Below are positions 26,463 through 35,938 of a DNA stretch of 64,000 nt, piece by piece (the first letter of the stretch is position 1; each line of letters begins with the position of its first letter). Both the position numbers and the translations under genes were made by a program. The DNA is taken from the NCBI GenBank assembly GCA_023389155.1, contig JAEWEV010000021.1, positions 62,001-126,000 on the forward strand, read 5' to 3'. Under the pieces are notes generated by a model. It was not told the origin of the DNA. It did not search any database and saw nothing but the letters and a program-made list of their open reading frames with translations. The DNA comes from Pseudomonadota bacterium. Its GTDB lineage: Bacteria > Pseudomonadota > Gammaproteobacteria > Burkholderiales > Burkholderiaceae_B.

Positions 26463-27392
26463 TTGAGTGCCGTCGTCAATGCCGCGTTCCCGGTCTTTGC
26501 GCTGATCCTGATCGGTTATATCGCTGCGCGCCGACATATTCTGTCGGAGCAGGCCAGTCAGCATTTGAACAGCTATGTCGTGTGGCTGGCTTTGCCCGCG
26601 CTACTGTTCCATTCCATGGCCAGTGTCAGCTGGCAGGAGTTGAAACAGATTCCCTTTATCCTGGCTACGATCGGGGGCATGCTGTCCACATTCATCATAT
26701 TCATGTTCTGGCAGCGACGACGTTTCCCCCTGTCAGACAATAGTGTGGCCAGCCTGGCGGCCTCATACAGCAATACAGGCTATATGGGTCTTCCGCTATG
26801 CATGTTGGCTTATGGTCAGGCCGGCATCACACCTGCCATTATCTCAATGATACTCACCGCCTGCGTGCTGTTCGCCCTTTCCATTGTCTGCCTGGAAACC
26901 GGTTTGCAGAAGCACCGCAATATCTGGACCAGCATGCGTCATACAGGAATGGCGCTGGCAAAAAATCCGCTCATCGTCTCGCCGGTGGCGGGCATCGCGC
27001 TGTCGGGCCTGGGAATTGCCCTGCCTGCACCCATTGCAGAACTTGCCCGCTTGCTGGGCAGTTCAGCAAGCCCCTGTGCGCTGGTCACAATCGGCCTGTT
27101 CCTTGCGCAAACACGCAGCACCCGCCCGCATCCGGCACTGACCGCAGTCCTGTTCATGAAAATGCTTTTTCTGCCGGCGATTACCGCCGTGCTGGCCTTC
27201 CTGGTGTTCGACATGCCGCCGGTACAGCGGGAAGCCGCCGTGCTGCTTGCCGCCCTGCCCATTGGCACTGGACCATTCATGCTGGCAACCATGTATCAGC
27301 GCGACACGCAACTTGTATCACAATCGATATTCGTTTCCACGGTGTTATCGGTAATCAGTGTTTCTTTGCTGCTTGCCTATTTCCACGGATAG
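26463..27392 (+). CDS. AEC (auxin efflux carrier) family transporter
   Basis: A 309-residue membrane protein with about ten hydrophobic segments in two groups of five around a central hydrophilic loop. Segments such as FPVFALILIGYIAARRHILS, AASYSNTGYMGLPLCMLAYG and LAALPIGTGPFMLATMYQ are typical of AEC/YfdV-type carriers. The N-G-Y-M-G-x-P region in the first half is the family hallmark. Members move organic acids or act as malonate or malate efflux systems; the substrate here is unknown. The start is TTG 26463, since no in-frame ATG lies near the first helix. It directly follows amn. Confidence 0.85.
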   Translation: MSAVVNAAFPVFALILIGYIAARRHILSEQASQHLNSYVVWLALPALLFHSMASVSWQELKQIPFILATIGGMLSTFIIFMFWQRRRFPLSDNSVASLAASYSNTGYMGLPLCMLAYGQAGITPAIISMILTACVLFALSIVCLETGLQKHRNIWTSMRHTGMALAKNPLIVSPVAGIALSGLGIALPAPIAELARLLGSSASPCALVTIGLFLAQTRSTRPHPALTAVLFMKMLFLPAITAVLAFLVFDMPPVQREAAVLLAALPIGTGPFMLATMYQRDTQLVSQSIFVSTVLSVISVSLLLAYFHG

Positions 27393-27551
27393 CAACTGTC
27401 ATTGAATTCCAGCCGCGCGTGCGGCCCCTCATGCAGAAAGCTGCGCCACACGGTAATATACAACTTTGCATGTTGACTGGACTGCCGGGCCTGCGTTTGT
27501 AACCGGATGGTTCGGAACGCGCTGATTACTGCCAATCCTGTGGAGCACTGT

Positions 27552-28514
27552 ATGAACCCTTCAATTGTCATCCTGGATGACTGGGAGCACGGGCTTACCC
27601 GTCTTGTTGACTGGTCCGATATTCAAAACCGGAGCCGACTGAAGATCTATCACGACCGCCTTCGGGACGATCAGCTGATCGCTGCGCTCAAGGATGCACA
27701 ATGCGTTGTATTGATGCGGGATCGCACACCCTTTCCCAAATCCCTGATCTCGCAGTTGCCCAATCTGAAGCGGATCATATATACGGGTACCAGGAATAAC
27801 ACACTGGATCAGGCGGCAGCAGAAGAAGCGGGCATCAAAGTGACGCCCACCGAGTTTGGACCGTCTAAAGCCGGCACCTGCGAACTGGCCTGGGCGCTCA
27901 TCCTGGCATCCCTGAAGAAACTCCCTGATCTGTTCCTGACATCCCCGCAATCGCCCTGGCGCAGCCAGGCAATCCGCGAGCATCTTCCCGAAGTGCTGGA
28001 AGGCAAGCGGCTGGGCCTGATCGGTCTGGGTCATATCGGCAAGCGCATGGCGGCGGTGGGTCGTGCTTTCGGCATGCAGGTGCAGGTATGGAGCCCTCAT
28101 ATGACGCATGAAAGGGCTCAGGAAGACGATACGACAGCAGTATCACTGGAAACACTGCTATCCACTTCGGATGTCGTATCACTGCATATTGTCGTGTCTG
28201 ACGCCACCCGCAAGCTGCTCAACAGCGAAACGCTGCCTCTGATGCAGCCGGGTTCACTGCTGGTCAACACCTCGCGCTCCACACTTATTGACACACCCGC
28301 GCTGGTACATGCCCTGAATCAGGGGCGACCAGGATTTGCGGCACTGGATGTTTTTGATGATGAACCAGGCGCCAATCCGGAACTGCTGGGGTTGCCAAAT
28401 GTGATGCTGACACCTCATATGGGTTTTGTCAGCGAACAGGTATACCGCAGGTTTTCAACCAATGTGCAAGCTCAGCTGACTGAATGGCTGGATGAAGCCG
28501 GCCCGCAAGCTTAA
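27552..28514 (+). CDS. D-2-hydroxyacid dehydrogenase, NAD-dependent
   Basis: A 320-residue member of the phosphoglycerate-dehydrogenase superfamily. The Rossmann motif is LGLIGLGHIGKRMAAVGRAFG; the catalytic Arg, Glu and His are in LVNTSRSTLIDTPAL, DVFDDEPGA and LTPHMGFVS. It reduces or oxidises a 2-oxo/2-hydroxy acid pair with NAD(H). It lacks the C-terminal ACT domain of SerA, so it is not a full-length serine-pathway enzyme. The ATG at 27552 has GGAG at good spacing; the open frame upstream is not homologous. The nicotinamidase gene begins 8 bases later. Confidence 0.88.
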   Translation: MNPSIVILDDWEHGLTRLVDWSDIQNRSRLKIYHDRLRDDQLIAALKDAQCVVLMRDRTPFPKSLISQLPNLKRIIYTGTRNNTLDQAAAEEAGIKVTPTEFGPSKAGTCELAWALILASLKKLPDLFLTSPQSPWRSQAIREHLPEVLEGKRLGLIGLGHIGKRMAAVGRAFGMQVQVWSPHMTHERAQEDDTTAVSLETLLSTSDVVSLHIVVSDATRKLLNSETLPLMQPGSLLVNTSRSTLIDTPALVHALNQGRPGFAALDVFDDEPGANPELLGLPNVMLTPHMGFVSEQVYRRFSTNVQAQLTEWLDEAGPQA

Positions 28515-28522
28515 CTCTCAGA

Positions 28523-29194
28523 ATGTTTCACACTGTCATGACTCACACCATACCACCCCATTCCGCCCTGCTTATCGTTGATGTGCAACCGGATTTTCTG
28601 CCCGGCGGTCCTCTGGCCTGCGAACAGGCTGACAGTATACTGGCACCGGTAGCTGCGGTCCTGGCGCAAAACCTGTTCGCACATTATGTTGCGACCCAGG
28701 ACTGGCATCCTGCAGGCCATGTTTCATTTGCCTCTTCCCACGAGGGTCGCAAGCCCTTTGAAAGTATCGAGCTTTACGGGCACGAGCAGGTCATGTGGCC
28801 GGACCATTGCGTTCAGGGCACGGACGGCGCCGCGCTGCATGACGCCATCAACTGGGATATGATGAATGTCATCGTCCGCAAAGGTAGCGACGCTGCCGTG
28901 GACTCCTACAGCGCATTTCGGGAAAATTTCGATCCTGCCGGCGCGCGACCAGCTACCGGGCTTGCCGGCTGGCTGAAGGATCGTCAGGTGCAGAATGTGT
29001 ATGTCTGCGGACTGGCCCGTGATGTCTGTGTCCTGTGGAGCGCGCAGGACGCGCGCGCTGCCGGCTTCAATACCTTTGTGATCTGGGACGCCACGGCTCC
29101 TGTCAGCAGCAGTACCAATGAAAAAACACGGGCAGCATTTGAACAACAGAATATCGAAATAGTCTATAGCAATCAGCTACGCCGCGCCGAATAA
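28523..29194 (+). CDS. pncA: Nicotinamidase
   Basis: A 223-residue isochorismatase-fold hydrolase. The catalytic triad is visible: Asp in LLIVDVQPDF, Lys in IVRKGSD, and Cys in YVCGLARDVCVLWSAQDA. The metal ligands are in TQDWHPAGHVSF. It deamidates nicotinamide to nicotinate for NAD salvage. Translation could begin at ATG 28523 or at 28538, just before the conserved core; neither has a strong ribosome-binding site. It follows the hydroxyacid dehydrogenase closely and ends at a strong hairpin terminator. Confidence 0.92.
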   Translation: MFHTVMTHTIPPHSALLIVDVQPDFLPGGPLACEQADSILAPVAAVLAQNLFAHYVATQDWHPAGHVSFASSHEGRKPFESIELYGHEQVMWPDHCVQGTDGAALHDAINWDMMNVIVRKGSDAAVDSYSAFRENFDPAGARPATGLAGWLKDRQVQNVYVCGLARDVCVLWSAQDARAAGFNTFVIWDATAPVSSSTNEKTRAAFEQQNIEIVYSNQLRRAE

Positions 29195-29209
29195 GAGTAG
29201 ACCAAATGA

Positions 29210-29237
29210 ACAGGGCACGTTCTCGTGCCCTGTTTTG
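29210..29237. terminator. Bidirectional terminator between pncA and ehuA
   Basis: Ten-base arms ACAGGGCACG and CGTGCCCTGT with a TTCT loop, followed by TTTTG, between convergent genes. Confidence 0.85.
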
Positions 29238-29298
29238 TATGAATGTTCGCAGAGCCGGCATCCGCCAGTCATCTCGCCTTGCCGTGCCACTGGTTGAA

Positions 29299-30174
29299 TC
29301 AATGCTGCTCGATAAAGCTTTTCAGGAACTCCTGGGTTCGCGGTTCTTGCGGATTGACCAGAACTTCTTCCGGCGTGCCCTGCTCTACAATCTTGCCCTT
29401 GTCAAAAAAACAGACACGGTCAGAAATCTGCTTGGCAAACTGCATCTCGTGCGTCACCAGAAGCATGGTCAGATCGTCCTCTTCTGCAAGACGCTGAATA
29501 ACATTTAGCACTTCACCCACGAGCTCGGGATCCAGCGATGACGTGGGTTCGTCAAACAGCATGATGTTCGGTTTCATCGCCAGGGCGCGCGCGATGGCAA
29601 CGCGTTGCTGCTGCCCGCCGGATAGCTGGCTGGGAAACTTGTCACTCTGATCAGACAGACCCACCAGTTCAAGATACCTATCGGCACGCTCATTGGCATC
29701 TTCCTTGGACAGCTTCAATACCTGCACAGGGGCCTCAGTCACATTACGACGCACCGTCATGTGAGGAAACAGATTGAACTGCTGAAAGACCATGCCCATT
29801 TCCTTGCGCATTTCACGCAAGTGCTCTTCTCCCGCGGGTACCAGTTCACCGTTTTTTTCTTCATGCCATAGCGGTCTGCCGGTGACATAGATCACACCTT
29901 CGTTGATGGTCTCAAGTGTCATCAGGATGCGCAGCACCGTGGATTTTCCTGAGCCGGAAGGTCCGATGATGGTCACTTTCTCACCCTTGCGAACCTCGAA
30001 ATCCAGTTCATCAAGAACCGTCACGTCGCCAAACTTCTTGACAACTTTTTCGAAGCGAATAATCGGCTCACCCGTATCGAGCCGGGCGGCAGCACCATCC
30101 ACGTTCACAACATCTTCATTCTGCCCATTGTCCTGGACGGGGGTTGAATTCTCATTATTCATCGGATTGTTCAT
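29299..30174 (-). CDS. ehuA: Ectoine-type ABC transporter ATP-binding protein
   Basis: A 291-residue polar-amino-acid ABC ATPase. GPSGSGKSTVLRILMTLE is the Walker A region, QLSGGQQQRVAIARALAM the signature and MLFDEPTSSLDPELVGEVL the Walker B and D-loop. A polar N-terminal extension of about 38 residues, rich in Asn, Asp and Glu, is longer than in most relatives. It energises the EhuBCD importer at the inner membrane. Its start overlaps the ehuD stop. Naming as EhuA depends on the binding protein of the operon; a glutamine-type transporter is the alternative. Confidence 0.85.
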   Translation of the reverse strand: MNNPMNNENSTPVQDNGQNEDVVNVDGAAARLDTGEPIIRFEKVVKKFGDVTVLDELDFEVRKGEKVTIIGPSGSGKSTVLRILMTLETINEGVIYVTGRPLWHEEKNGELVPAGEEHLREMRKEMGMVFQQFNLFPHMTVRRNVTEAPVQVLKLSKEDANERADRYLELVGLSDQSDKFPSQLSGGQQQRVAIARALAMKPNIMLFDEPTSSLDPELVGEVLNVIQRLAEEDDLTMLLVTHEMQFAKQISDRVCFFDKGKIVEQGTPEEVLVNPQEPRTQEFLKSFIEQH

Positions 30175-30863
30175 CGTAATGGTATTCCTCGTTTTGGCAG
30201 ATGGGTATCCAGATAGCGTACGCCGTAAGAGGCGACGATCGTCAGTATCAGATAAATGGCACCCACCATCGATAACGGTATCAGATAATTGAATGTGCGG
30301 TCGCCAATAATTTTTGCCACGTTCAGCATTTCCAGAACAGTGACGACCGACAGCACAGGCACATCTTTCATAATGGAAACCAGATAATTCCCCATGGCCG
30401 GGATGATGCGGGGAATGGCCTGCGGCAGAATAATAAAACCAAACGTGCGCACGGGTGGAAGATCCAGCGCTCGCGATGCCTCTGTCTGCCCCCTGGGGAT
30501 GGACTCAATACCGGCCCGATAAACTTCCGACAGATAGGCACTGTATTGCACGCCCAGCGCCAGCGCACCAGTCAGGAATGCAGGCAGCACGATCCCGTGT
30601 TCCGGAAGAACGTAATAAAGAAAGAAAAGCTGTACCAGCAGCGGTGTATCACGAATGAATTCCGTAATAAACTTTGCAGGCCATGAGATGATGGCCAGAC
30701 GTGCACTTTTAAGCCCGGCCAGAATCAGTCCCAATACCATGGCCACAAAAAAACCCAGCACGGTTGCCTGCAGCGTAATGACCAGACCTTTGAGCAATAT
30801 CGGAAAAATGGATACCGCGAACGCCCAATTGCTGCTGGTGTCCCACTCAATACCAAAAAGCAT
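30171..30863 (-). CDS. ehuD: Ectoine-type ABC transporter permease
   Basis: A 230-residue membrane permease of the HisM/GlnP family with five or so helices. The EAA loop is YRAGIESIPRGQTEASRALDLPPVRTF, which contacts the ATPase. It pairs with the neighbouring EhuC-like permease. The gene starts two bases after the ehuC stop and overlaps ehuA, so all are on one transcript running leftward from ehuB. Confidence 0.85.
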   Translation of the reverse strand: MLFGIEWDTSSNWAFAVSIFPILLKGLVITLQATVLGFFVAMVLGLILAGLKSARLAIISWPAKFITEFIRDTPLLVQLFFLYYVLPEHGIVLPAFLTGALALGVQYSAYLSEVYRAGIESIPRGQTEASRALDLPPVRTFGFIILPQAIPRIIPAMGNYLVSIMKDVPVLSVVTVLEMLNVAKIIGDRTFNYLIPLSMVGAIYLILTIVASYGVRYLDTHLPKRGIPLR

Positions 30864-30865
30864 AA

Positions 30866-31537
30866 TCAGGCCCTCCCTGCACGCCAGCGGCCGACCGACC
30901 GCTCAAGCAGTTTCATGATGCCGGTCAGGATCAACGCCATGCCAAAATACATAAACAGCAGAATCGTATAGACCGTTGTACTGTCCTGTGTGTAGTTGCG
31001 GATCTGCTCGGCCCGGAAGGCCATATCACCCAGGCTGATCAATGACACCAGCGCGGTGTCTTTCAGATTCTGGACGGCAAGATTGCCAAAACTGGGCATC
31101 ATTTCGGGAATGGCCTGTGGCAGGCTGATAAAGCGCAATGTCTGGCGGGGCGTAAAGTCCAGCGCCTTGGCCGCTTCATATTGCGAGCGTGGAACAGCCT
31201 GAATCGCACCACGTACTACTTCGGCGCCATAGGCGCCAATATTGAAGCCCAGCGCCAGCGTACCTGCAACCAGGGGTGCCATGCGAAAATCCAGTCCGAT
31301 CGCCTGCCCCAGTAAAGGCAGTGCAAAGAAAAGCCAGAACAGCTGCACCAGCAGCGAGGTGCCCCGGAACACTTCAATAAAGCAGATCGAAAACCCGCGA
31401 TAGAACCAGTTGCTGGAGAGCTTGCCGATACCGAAAAAAAATGCGGTCAGGCCACCGAGTATGGTCGAATAGACTGTCAGCTGAATGGTTACCCACGCAC
31501 CCTGCAGAAGGGGCGTCAGATATATATTCCAATCCAT
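30866..31537 (-). CDS. ehuC: Ectoine-type ABC transporter permease
   Basis: A 223-residue permease. The EAA loop is VVRGAIQAVPRSQYEAAKALDFTPRQT, and hydrophobic helices include TIQLTVYSTILGGLTAFFFG and SLLVQLFWLFFALPLL. It forms the channel with the EhuD-like subunit. It lies 175 bases downstream of the binding-protein gene, with an intervening hairpin that may lower its expression relative to ehuB. Confidence 0.85.
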   Translation of the reverse strand: MDWNIYLTPLLQGAWVTIQLTVYSTILGGLTAFFFGIGKLSSNWFYRGFSICFIEVFRGTSLLVQLFWLFFALPLLGQAIGLDFRMAPLVAGTLALGFNIGAYGAEVVRGAIQAVPRSQYEAAKALDFTPRQTLRFISLPQAIPEMMPSFGNLAVQNLKDTALVSLISLGDMAFRAEQIRNYTQDSTTVYTILLFMYFGMALILTGIMKLLERSVGRWRAGRA

Positions 31538-31664
31538 CTGTCACCTTTGTATTGTTGGATTAGTATGACGGGTGAAAGGCAACGGTACACAGTCCGCTGC
31601 AATTTTCCCTCATCGCCGCGCCATCAGGTGCTGCGGGTATACTTCATGAAACCGGCCAATGAAT

Positions 31665-31693
31665 ATATGCAGGCACGCCGTGTGCCTGCATAT
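31665..31693 (-). other. Intercistronic hairpin between ehuB and ehuC
   Basis: Twelve-base arms ATATGCAGGCAC and GTGCCTGCATAT around a five-base loop, just past the ehuB stop. The T run expected of a complete terminator is absent, so partial termination or protection of the upstream mRNA end is more likely, giving more binding protein than permease. Confidence 0.6.
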
Positions 31694-31712
31694 CAGCCCT
31701 AATGCCCCAGAT

Positions 31713-32576
31713 TTAGTTTGCGGCGCAAAGCTGTTCTGTGGTCTTTTTGGTAGATTCTTCCAGATCATGATCGGTAAAGCCGTAATCGGTCAGGATCTTT
31801 TTCCACTCAGGGGTTTTCTTGAACTTGGCCAGTTCTTCATTCACTGCCGTGCGCAGATCGTCAGAATTCTGGGAGAAGGTAAAGCCGCCCCAGCTACGGG
31901 CTGGTGTACCGTCGATGACCGGATCTTCGAATTTCTCTGCAGGCTCTACCTTGTCGCTTTTTCCTGCCAGTTCACTTACCGTCAGGCTTGTCGCAGCATA
32001 GGCGGCGGCGCGACCAGTGGACACGGTAGAAATGGCATCTGCATTATTTGAAATTGTCACCATACGACTGTCATCGACACCGAGCTTTTGCATCATCTCA
32101 AGCTGATCTGCGCCAGCCATGATGGCGACTTTCTTGTCGGACTTGGCAAAATCTTCATACTTGTGAAGATTATCCGGATTTCCCTTAGCAACGAGCAGCC
32201 CCTCGCCATAAGAACTGTTGGGCTCGGAGAAGGCTACCTGCTGGCAGCGCTGAGGCAAAATGGCCATTTCAGCCGCAACCATATCAAACTGGTCTGCTTT
32301 CAGACCGGGAATGAGCGAGCTGAAGCCCGTTGTCACCCATTTGATTTCCTTGACACCCAACTGTTCCATAATATGCTTGGCCACTTCCGGACCTGCACCT
32401 TTGGCTTCACCTGTCGGGTCAACGAAACCGTAGGGGATCTCATTGGCAACAGCAATCCGTACGACGCCCTTGTCCTTGATCTCCTGTAATGTAGCGGCCG
32501 ATGCTACTGTACCAAAAGCCGCAGCGGTAGCTACGGCGAGAGCCAGCAGGGTTTGGGTTTTGCGGATTCTATTCAT
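31713..32576 (-). CDS. ehuB: Ectoine/hydroxyectoine-type ABC substrate-binding protein
   Basis: A 287-residue family 3 periplasmic binding protein with a signal peptide (LLALAVATAAAFGTVASAA). The mature part reads VVRIAVANEIPYGFVDPTGEAKGAGPEVAKHIMEQLGVKEI, then FSSLIPGLKADQFDMVAAEM and FSEPNSSYGEGLLVAKGNP, which I recognise as the pattern of EhuB of rhizobia. The conserved aromatic residues that cradle ectoine seem present. EhuB delivers ectoine and hydroxyectoine as osmoprotectants or nutrients. AAGGGGAG precedes the ATG. No ectoine-catabolic eut genes are adjacent. The name is strong by pattern but not verified by a search. Confidence 0.8.
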   Translation of the reverse strand: MNRIRKTQTLLALAVATAAAFGTVASAATLQEIKDKGVVRIAVANEIPYGFVDPTGEAKGAGPEVAKHIMEQLGVKEIKWVTTGFSSLIPGLKADQFDMVAAEMAILPQRCQQVAFSEPNSSYGEGLLVAKGNPDNLHKYEDFAKSDKKVAIMAGADQLEMMQKLGVDDSRMVTISNNADAISTVSTGRAAAYAATSLTVSELAGKSDKVEPAEKFEDPVIDGTPARSWGGFTFSQNSDDLRTAVNEELAKFKKTPEWKKILTDYGFTDHDLEESTKKTTEQLCAAN

Positions 32577-33304
32577 AGTCTTACTCCCCTTGAAGTTGAT
32601 TTATCCTGAAGTTTTCACCAGACAAATAAGCGTGAAAATTGCATTTGAAATAACTTTCATACACAGAAAAATGCATCTTGAATATATGCTGAAATTTCAT
32701 TGCAACACGGAGCATTCTCTGCGCGAGCGGTTATCGCTTCATATATAGAAGTAACATAGAAAATTGGTGAAGCACAACCGCAATAACCTTATATCTGTAT
32801 ATTTGTTACATTCACAATCGATCATTTATATGAAATATTTGCATGAAATTTCACGGAAATATTGCTATTGCAATTACTTCTTTCAGGCATTCAAAAAATA
32901 AAATAAACACCGCCAATCCTTGCTGCTTGTCCCAAGTTTCAACGTTGAATATCACCTCAGGCTAGCGTGGTCGGGCAAGGCCATCAGGATCTCAGATATC
33001 AAAAATATTCGTCAACATTGCTTGCGGCTAGCACCACAATACGAAGGTATCGCGGCATTCTCCCGATGTAGCGAGACTTTATTTGAATTAGTCGTAGTCA
33101 TACCCGGCTTTTGACAAATTTTCAAAAGGTATCAAGACTGCACTCATCCATTCCTGGCAGGGTTCACATCCGAGGATAAACAGAACGAAATACCAGCAAT
33201 CCTGAGTCTGCGGTTGTAAACGTATTGCATTGATGCCCTGCCCTGCACCAGAAGATCGTAAAATAGCCGATTGCAATTCGGTTTAATTGGACAGTTTTCA
33301 ACCT
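32577..33304. promoter_or_regulatory. AT-rich intergenic region between ehuB and mutS
   Basis: About 730 bases with no convincing gene; it must hold the divergent promoters of ehuB and mutS. Three inverted repeats of the form TGAAA...TTTCA occur at 32646-32659 (spacer TAAC), 32690-32699 and 32844-32853 (both contiguous TGAAATTTCA). They lie 70 to 280 bases upstream of the ehuB start. They could be operators; no regulator gene is adjacent. The region is more AT-rich than the surrounding genes. Confidence 0.45.
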
Positions 33305-35938
33305 ATGTCAGCAGAACCCAGTAAAAACGCGGCTTCTGGCCACACCCCCATGATGCAGCAGTATCTGCGCCTGAAACTTGAAGCGGGTTCGGTGCTGCTG
33401 TTCTATCGCATGGGTGATTTCTATGAAATGTTTTATGACGACGCCGAAAAAGCTGCGCGGCTGCTCAACCTGACACTGACCAAGCGCGGAACATCCAACG
33501 GCCAGCCCATTCCAATGGCCGGTGTGCCGGTGCATGCCATGGAGACGTATCTTGCGCGCCTGGTGGCGCTGGGTGAATCCGTGGCCATCTGCGAGCAGAT
33601 CGGCGATCCGGCAACAAGCAAGGGTCCCGTCGAACGCCAGATTGTGCGTATCGTTACACCCGGTACGCTGACAGATGAAACGCTGCTGCCCTCGAAGCTG
33701 GATCGGCCGCTGCTATCGGTGTTCCTGCCCGCAAAGGGCAAGTCGCCCAAATATGGGCTGGCATGGCTTAACCTGGCCAGCGGGGAGTTCAAGGTCACAC
33801 AATGTGAACAGGATGCGCTGGAATCCGAAATTCACCGCATCGCGCCGGCAGAAATCGTGCATGCGGACTCCTTCGTGTTTGAAACAAAATTTGCCGGTTC
33901 CGTCAGTCATACAGCTGATTGGCACTACGATATAAGCGATGCTGACAGCCTGTTGTGTCGGCATTTCCAGATTGATTCGCTGGCCAGCTTCGGCATGGCG
34001 GATATGCCGGCAGCCATTTGTGCCGCCGGCGCACTGCTGCGCTATGTGGAACGGACCCAGACGCAATCGCTGTCACACGTCAGGCATATCACCGTGGATC
34101 ACGCGCTGGATTATCTGGTGCTGGATCCGGTAACCCGTAAAAACCTGGAGATTACCGAAACCATCAGCGGAGAAACCCGACCCACCCTCTTTTCCCTGCT
34201 TGATCACTGCGAAACGCCCATGGGCAGCCGCAAGCTGCGTCAATGGCTGCATCATCCCCTGCGATCCAACGCGCAAATCCGTGCACGCCAGACTGCCGTG
34301 TCAGCCATGCTGTTCGGCCGACCAGACGGACCCGTACATCCCCATATTGCACTGGACAATCTGCGTGCCGAACTCAATGCTTTTCCCGATCTTGAGCGCA
34401 TAGCTACCCGTATCGCCTTGCGCTCTGTACGACCGCGCGAGCTGGCCAGCCTGCGCGACGCACTGCAAAGGCTACCTCAGCTACAAACCATTTTGCACAG
34501 TCAGCATGCCAATGCCGAGAGACTGGATGTACTGAATGCAGAACTGACGCTGGATCCGCAACTGCATTCCACCCTGCATGCTGCCATTGCTGCCGAGCCC
34601 GCAGCCATGATCCGCGACGGCGGCGTCATCGCCGAAGGTTTTGATGCTGATCTGGACGAACTGCGTACGCTGGCCAGCGACAGCGGCGCCTTTCTGGTCG
34701 AACTCGAAGCACGCGAGCGTGAACGCAGTGGGATAGGCAATCTTCGCGTCGAATTCAATCGGGTGCATGGTTTCTTTATCGAAGTATCCAAAGGACAGGT
34801 TGATAAAGTGCCCGACGATTACCGGCGCAGGCAGACCTTGAAAAATGTGGAAAGATATATCACGCCCGAACTGAAAGGATACGAAGACAAGGTGCTGTCG
34901 GCCCGGGACCGCTCTTTGTCGCGTGAGAAATGGCTGTATGAACAGTTGCTGGATACCATGCATGCCTGGGTAACTCCCCTGCAGCGTTGTGCCCAGGCCA
35001 TCGCCGAACTGGACGTGTATCTTGCCCTGGCCAGCCACGCCAGAGACAACGAATGGGTCGCCCCGGAGCTGGCCGACCATCCTGTGATCAATGTCGAAGC
35101 GGGGCGCCATCCGATAGTTGAACACAGCATTGAACGGTTTACCCCCAACAGCTGCCTGATGGATCAGGAGCGACGCATGCTGCTGATTACCGGTCCCAAT
35201 ATGGGCGGTAAATCAACATATATGCGACAGACCGCGCTGATCGTCCTGCTGGCCCGCATGGGCAGCTTCGTTCCCGCCACCTCTGCCACTGTGGGTGTGA
35301 TAGATCGCATCTTCACCCGCATCGGAGCCGCTGATGACCTGGCTGGGGGGCAATCCACCTTTATGATGGAAATGACCGAAGCCGCCACCATTCTGGCGGC
35401 CAGCACGCCCAACAGTCTGGTGCTGATGGATGAGATCGGCAGGGGAACGTCGACCTACGACGGCCTGTCGCTGGCGTGGGCCATTGCGTGCCGGCTGCTG
35501 GATCACAATCATGCGCTTACCCTTTTTGCGACGCATTACTTCGAAATCACGCGACTGCCTGATCTGAACCCCGCCGCGATCAATGTTCATCTTGCTGCTA
35601 CCGAAGCAGCCAGCGGCATTGTCTTTCTGCATGAAGTCCAGGCAGGTCCGGCCAGTCGCAGTTATGGGATCCAGGTGGCCCAGCGTGCCGGCCTGCCCGT
35701 CGCCGTCATCCGTCAGGCCAAGCGTGAGCTGGACCGACTGGAAAGCCAGGCCGGAGATATCTCTCAACTCAATCTGTTTAGCGCCACCCACGAAGCCGAT
35801 GACCAGCACAGTGACGACGCGCTTGAGCTCACGGCTCTGCGCGATGCCCTGCGCGGTCTGGATCCCGACGATATGAGTCCGCGCGAGGCGCTGGACGCCC
35901 TGTATAAACTGCATAACCGCTTTGGCGGAGAATCATGA
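33305..35938 (+). CDS. mutS: DNA mismatch repair protein MutS
   Basis: An 877-residue MutS1. The N-terminal mismatch-wedge motif is FYRMGDFYEMFYDDA (Phe-x-Glu), followed by connector, lever and clamp domains. The ATPase site is ITGPNMGGKSTYMRQTALI (Walker A) and LVLMDEIGRGTSTYDGLSLAWAI (Walker B), then TLFATHYFEIT. It binds mismatches and recruits MutL. ATG 33305 is preferred; an upstream TTG at 33287 is possible. No strong ribosome site is seen. It overlaps the roxA-type gene by four bases (ATGA), so that gene is probably translated with it. Confidence 0.97.
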   Translation: MSAEPSKNAASGHTPMMQQYLRLKLEAGSVLLFYRMGDFYEMFYDDAEKAARLLNLTLTKRGTSNGQPIPMAGVPVHAMETYLARLVALGESVAICEQIGDPATSKGPVERQIVRIVTPGTLTDETLLPSKLDRPLLSVFLPAKGKSPKYGLAWLNLASGEFKVTQCEQDALESEIHRIAPAEIVHADSFVFETKFAGSVSHTADWHYDISDADSLLCRHFQIDSLASFGMADMPAAICAAGALLRYVERTQTQSLSHVRHITVDHALDYLVLDPVTRKNLEITETISGETRPTLFSLLDHCETPMGSRKLRQWLHHPLRSNAQIRARQTAVSAMLFGRPDGPVHPHIALDNLRAELNAFPDLERIATRIALRSVRPRELASLRDALQRLPQLQTILHSQHANAERLDVLNAELTLDPQLHSTLHAAIAAEPAAMIRDGGVIAEGFDADLDELRTLASDSGAFLVELEARERERSGIGNLRVEFNRVHGFFIEVSKGQVDKVPDDYRRRQTLKNVERYITPELKGYEDKVLSARDRSLSREKWLYEQLLDTMHAWVTPLQRCAQAIAELDVYLALASHARDNEWVAPELADHPVINVEAGRHPIVEHSIERFTPNSCLMDQERRMLLITGPNMGGKSTYMRQTALIVLLARMGSFVPATSATVGVIDRIFTRIGAADDLAGGQSTFMMEMTEAATILAASTPNSLVLMDEIGRGTSTYDGLSLAWAIACRLLDHNHALTLFATHYFEITRLPDLNPAAINVHLAATEAASGIVFLHEVQAGPASRSYGIQVAQRAGLPVAVIRQAKRELDRLESQAGDISQLNLFSATHEADDQHSDDALELTALRDALRGLDPDDMSPREALDALYKLHNRFGGES

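Noticed and set aside
32920..33114. Short frame in the ehuB-mutS spacer
   Set aside because: No ribosome-binding site, no recognised similarity, AT-rich composition.
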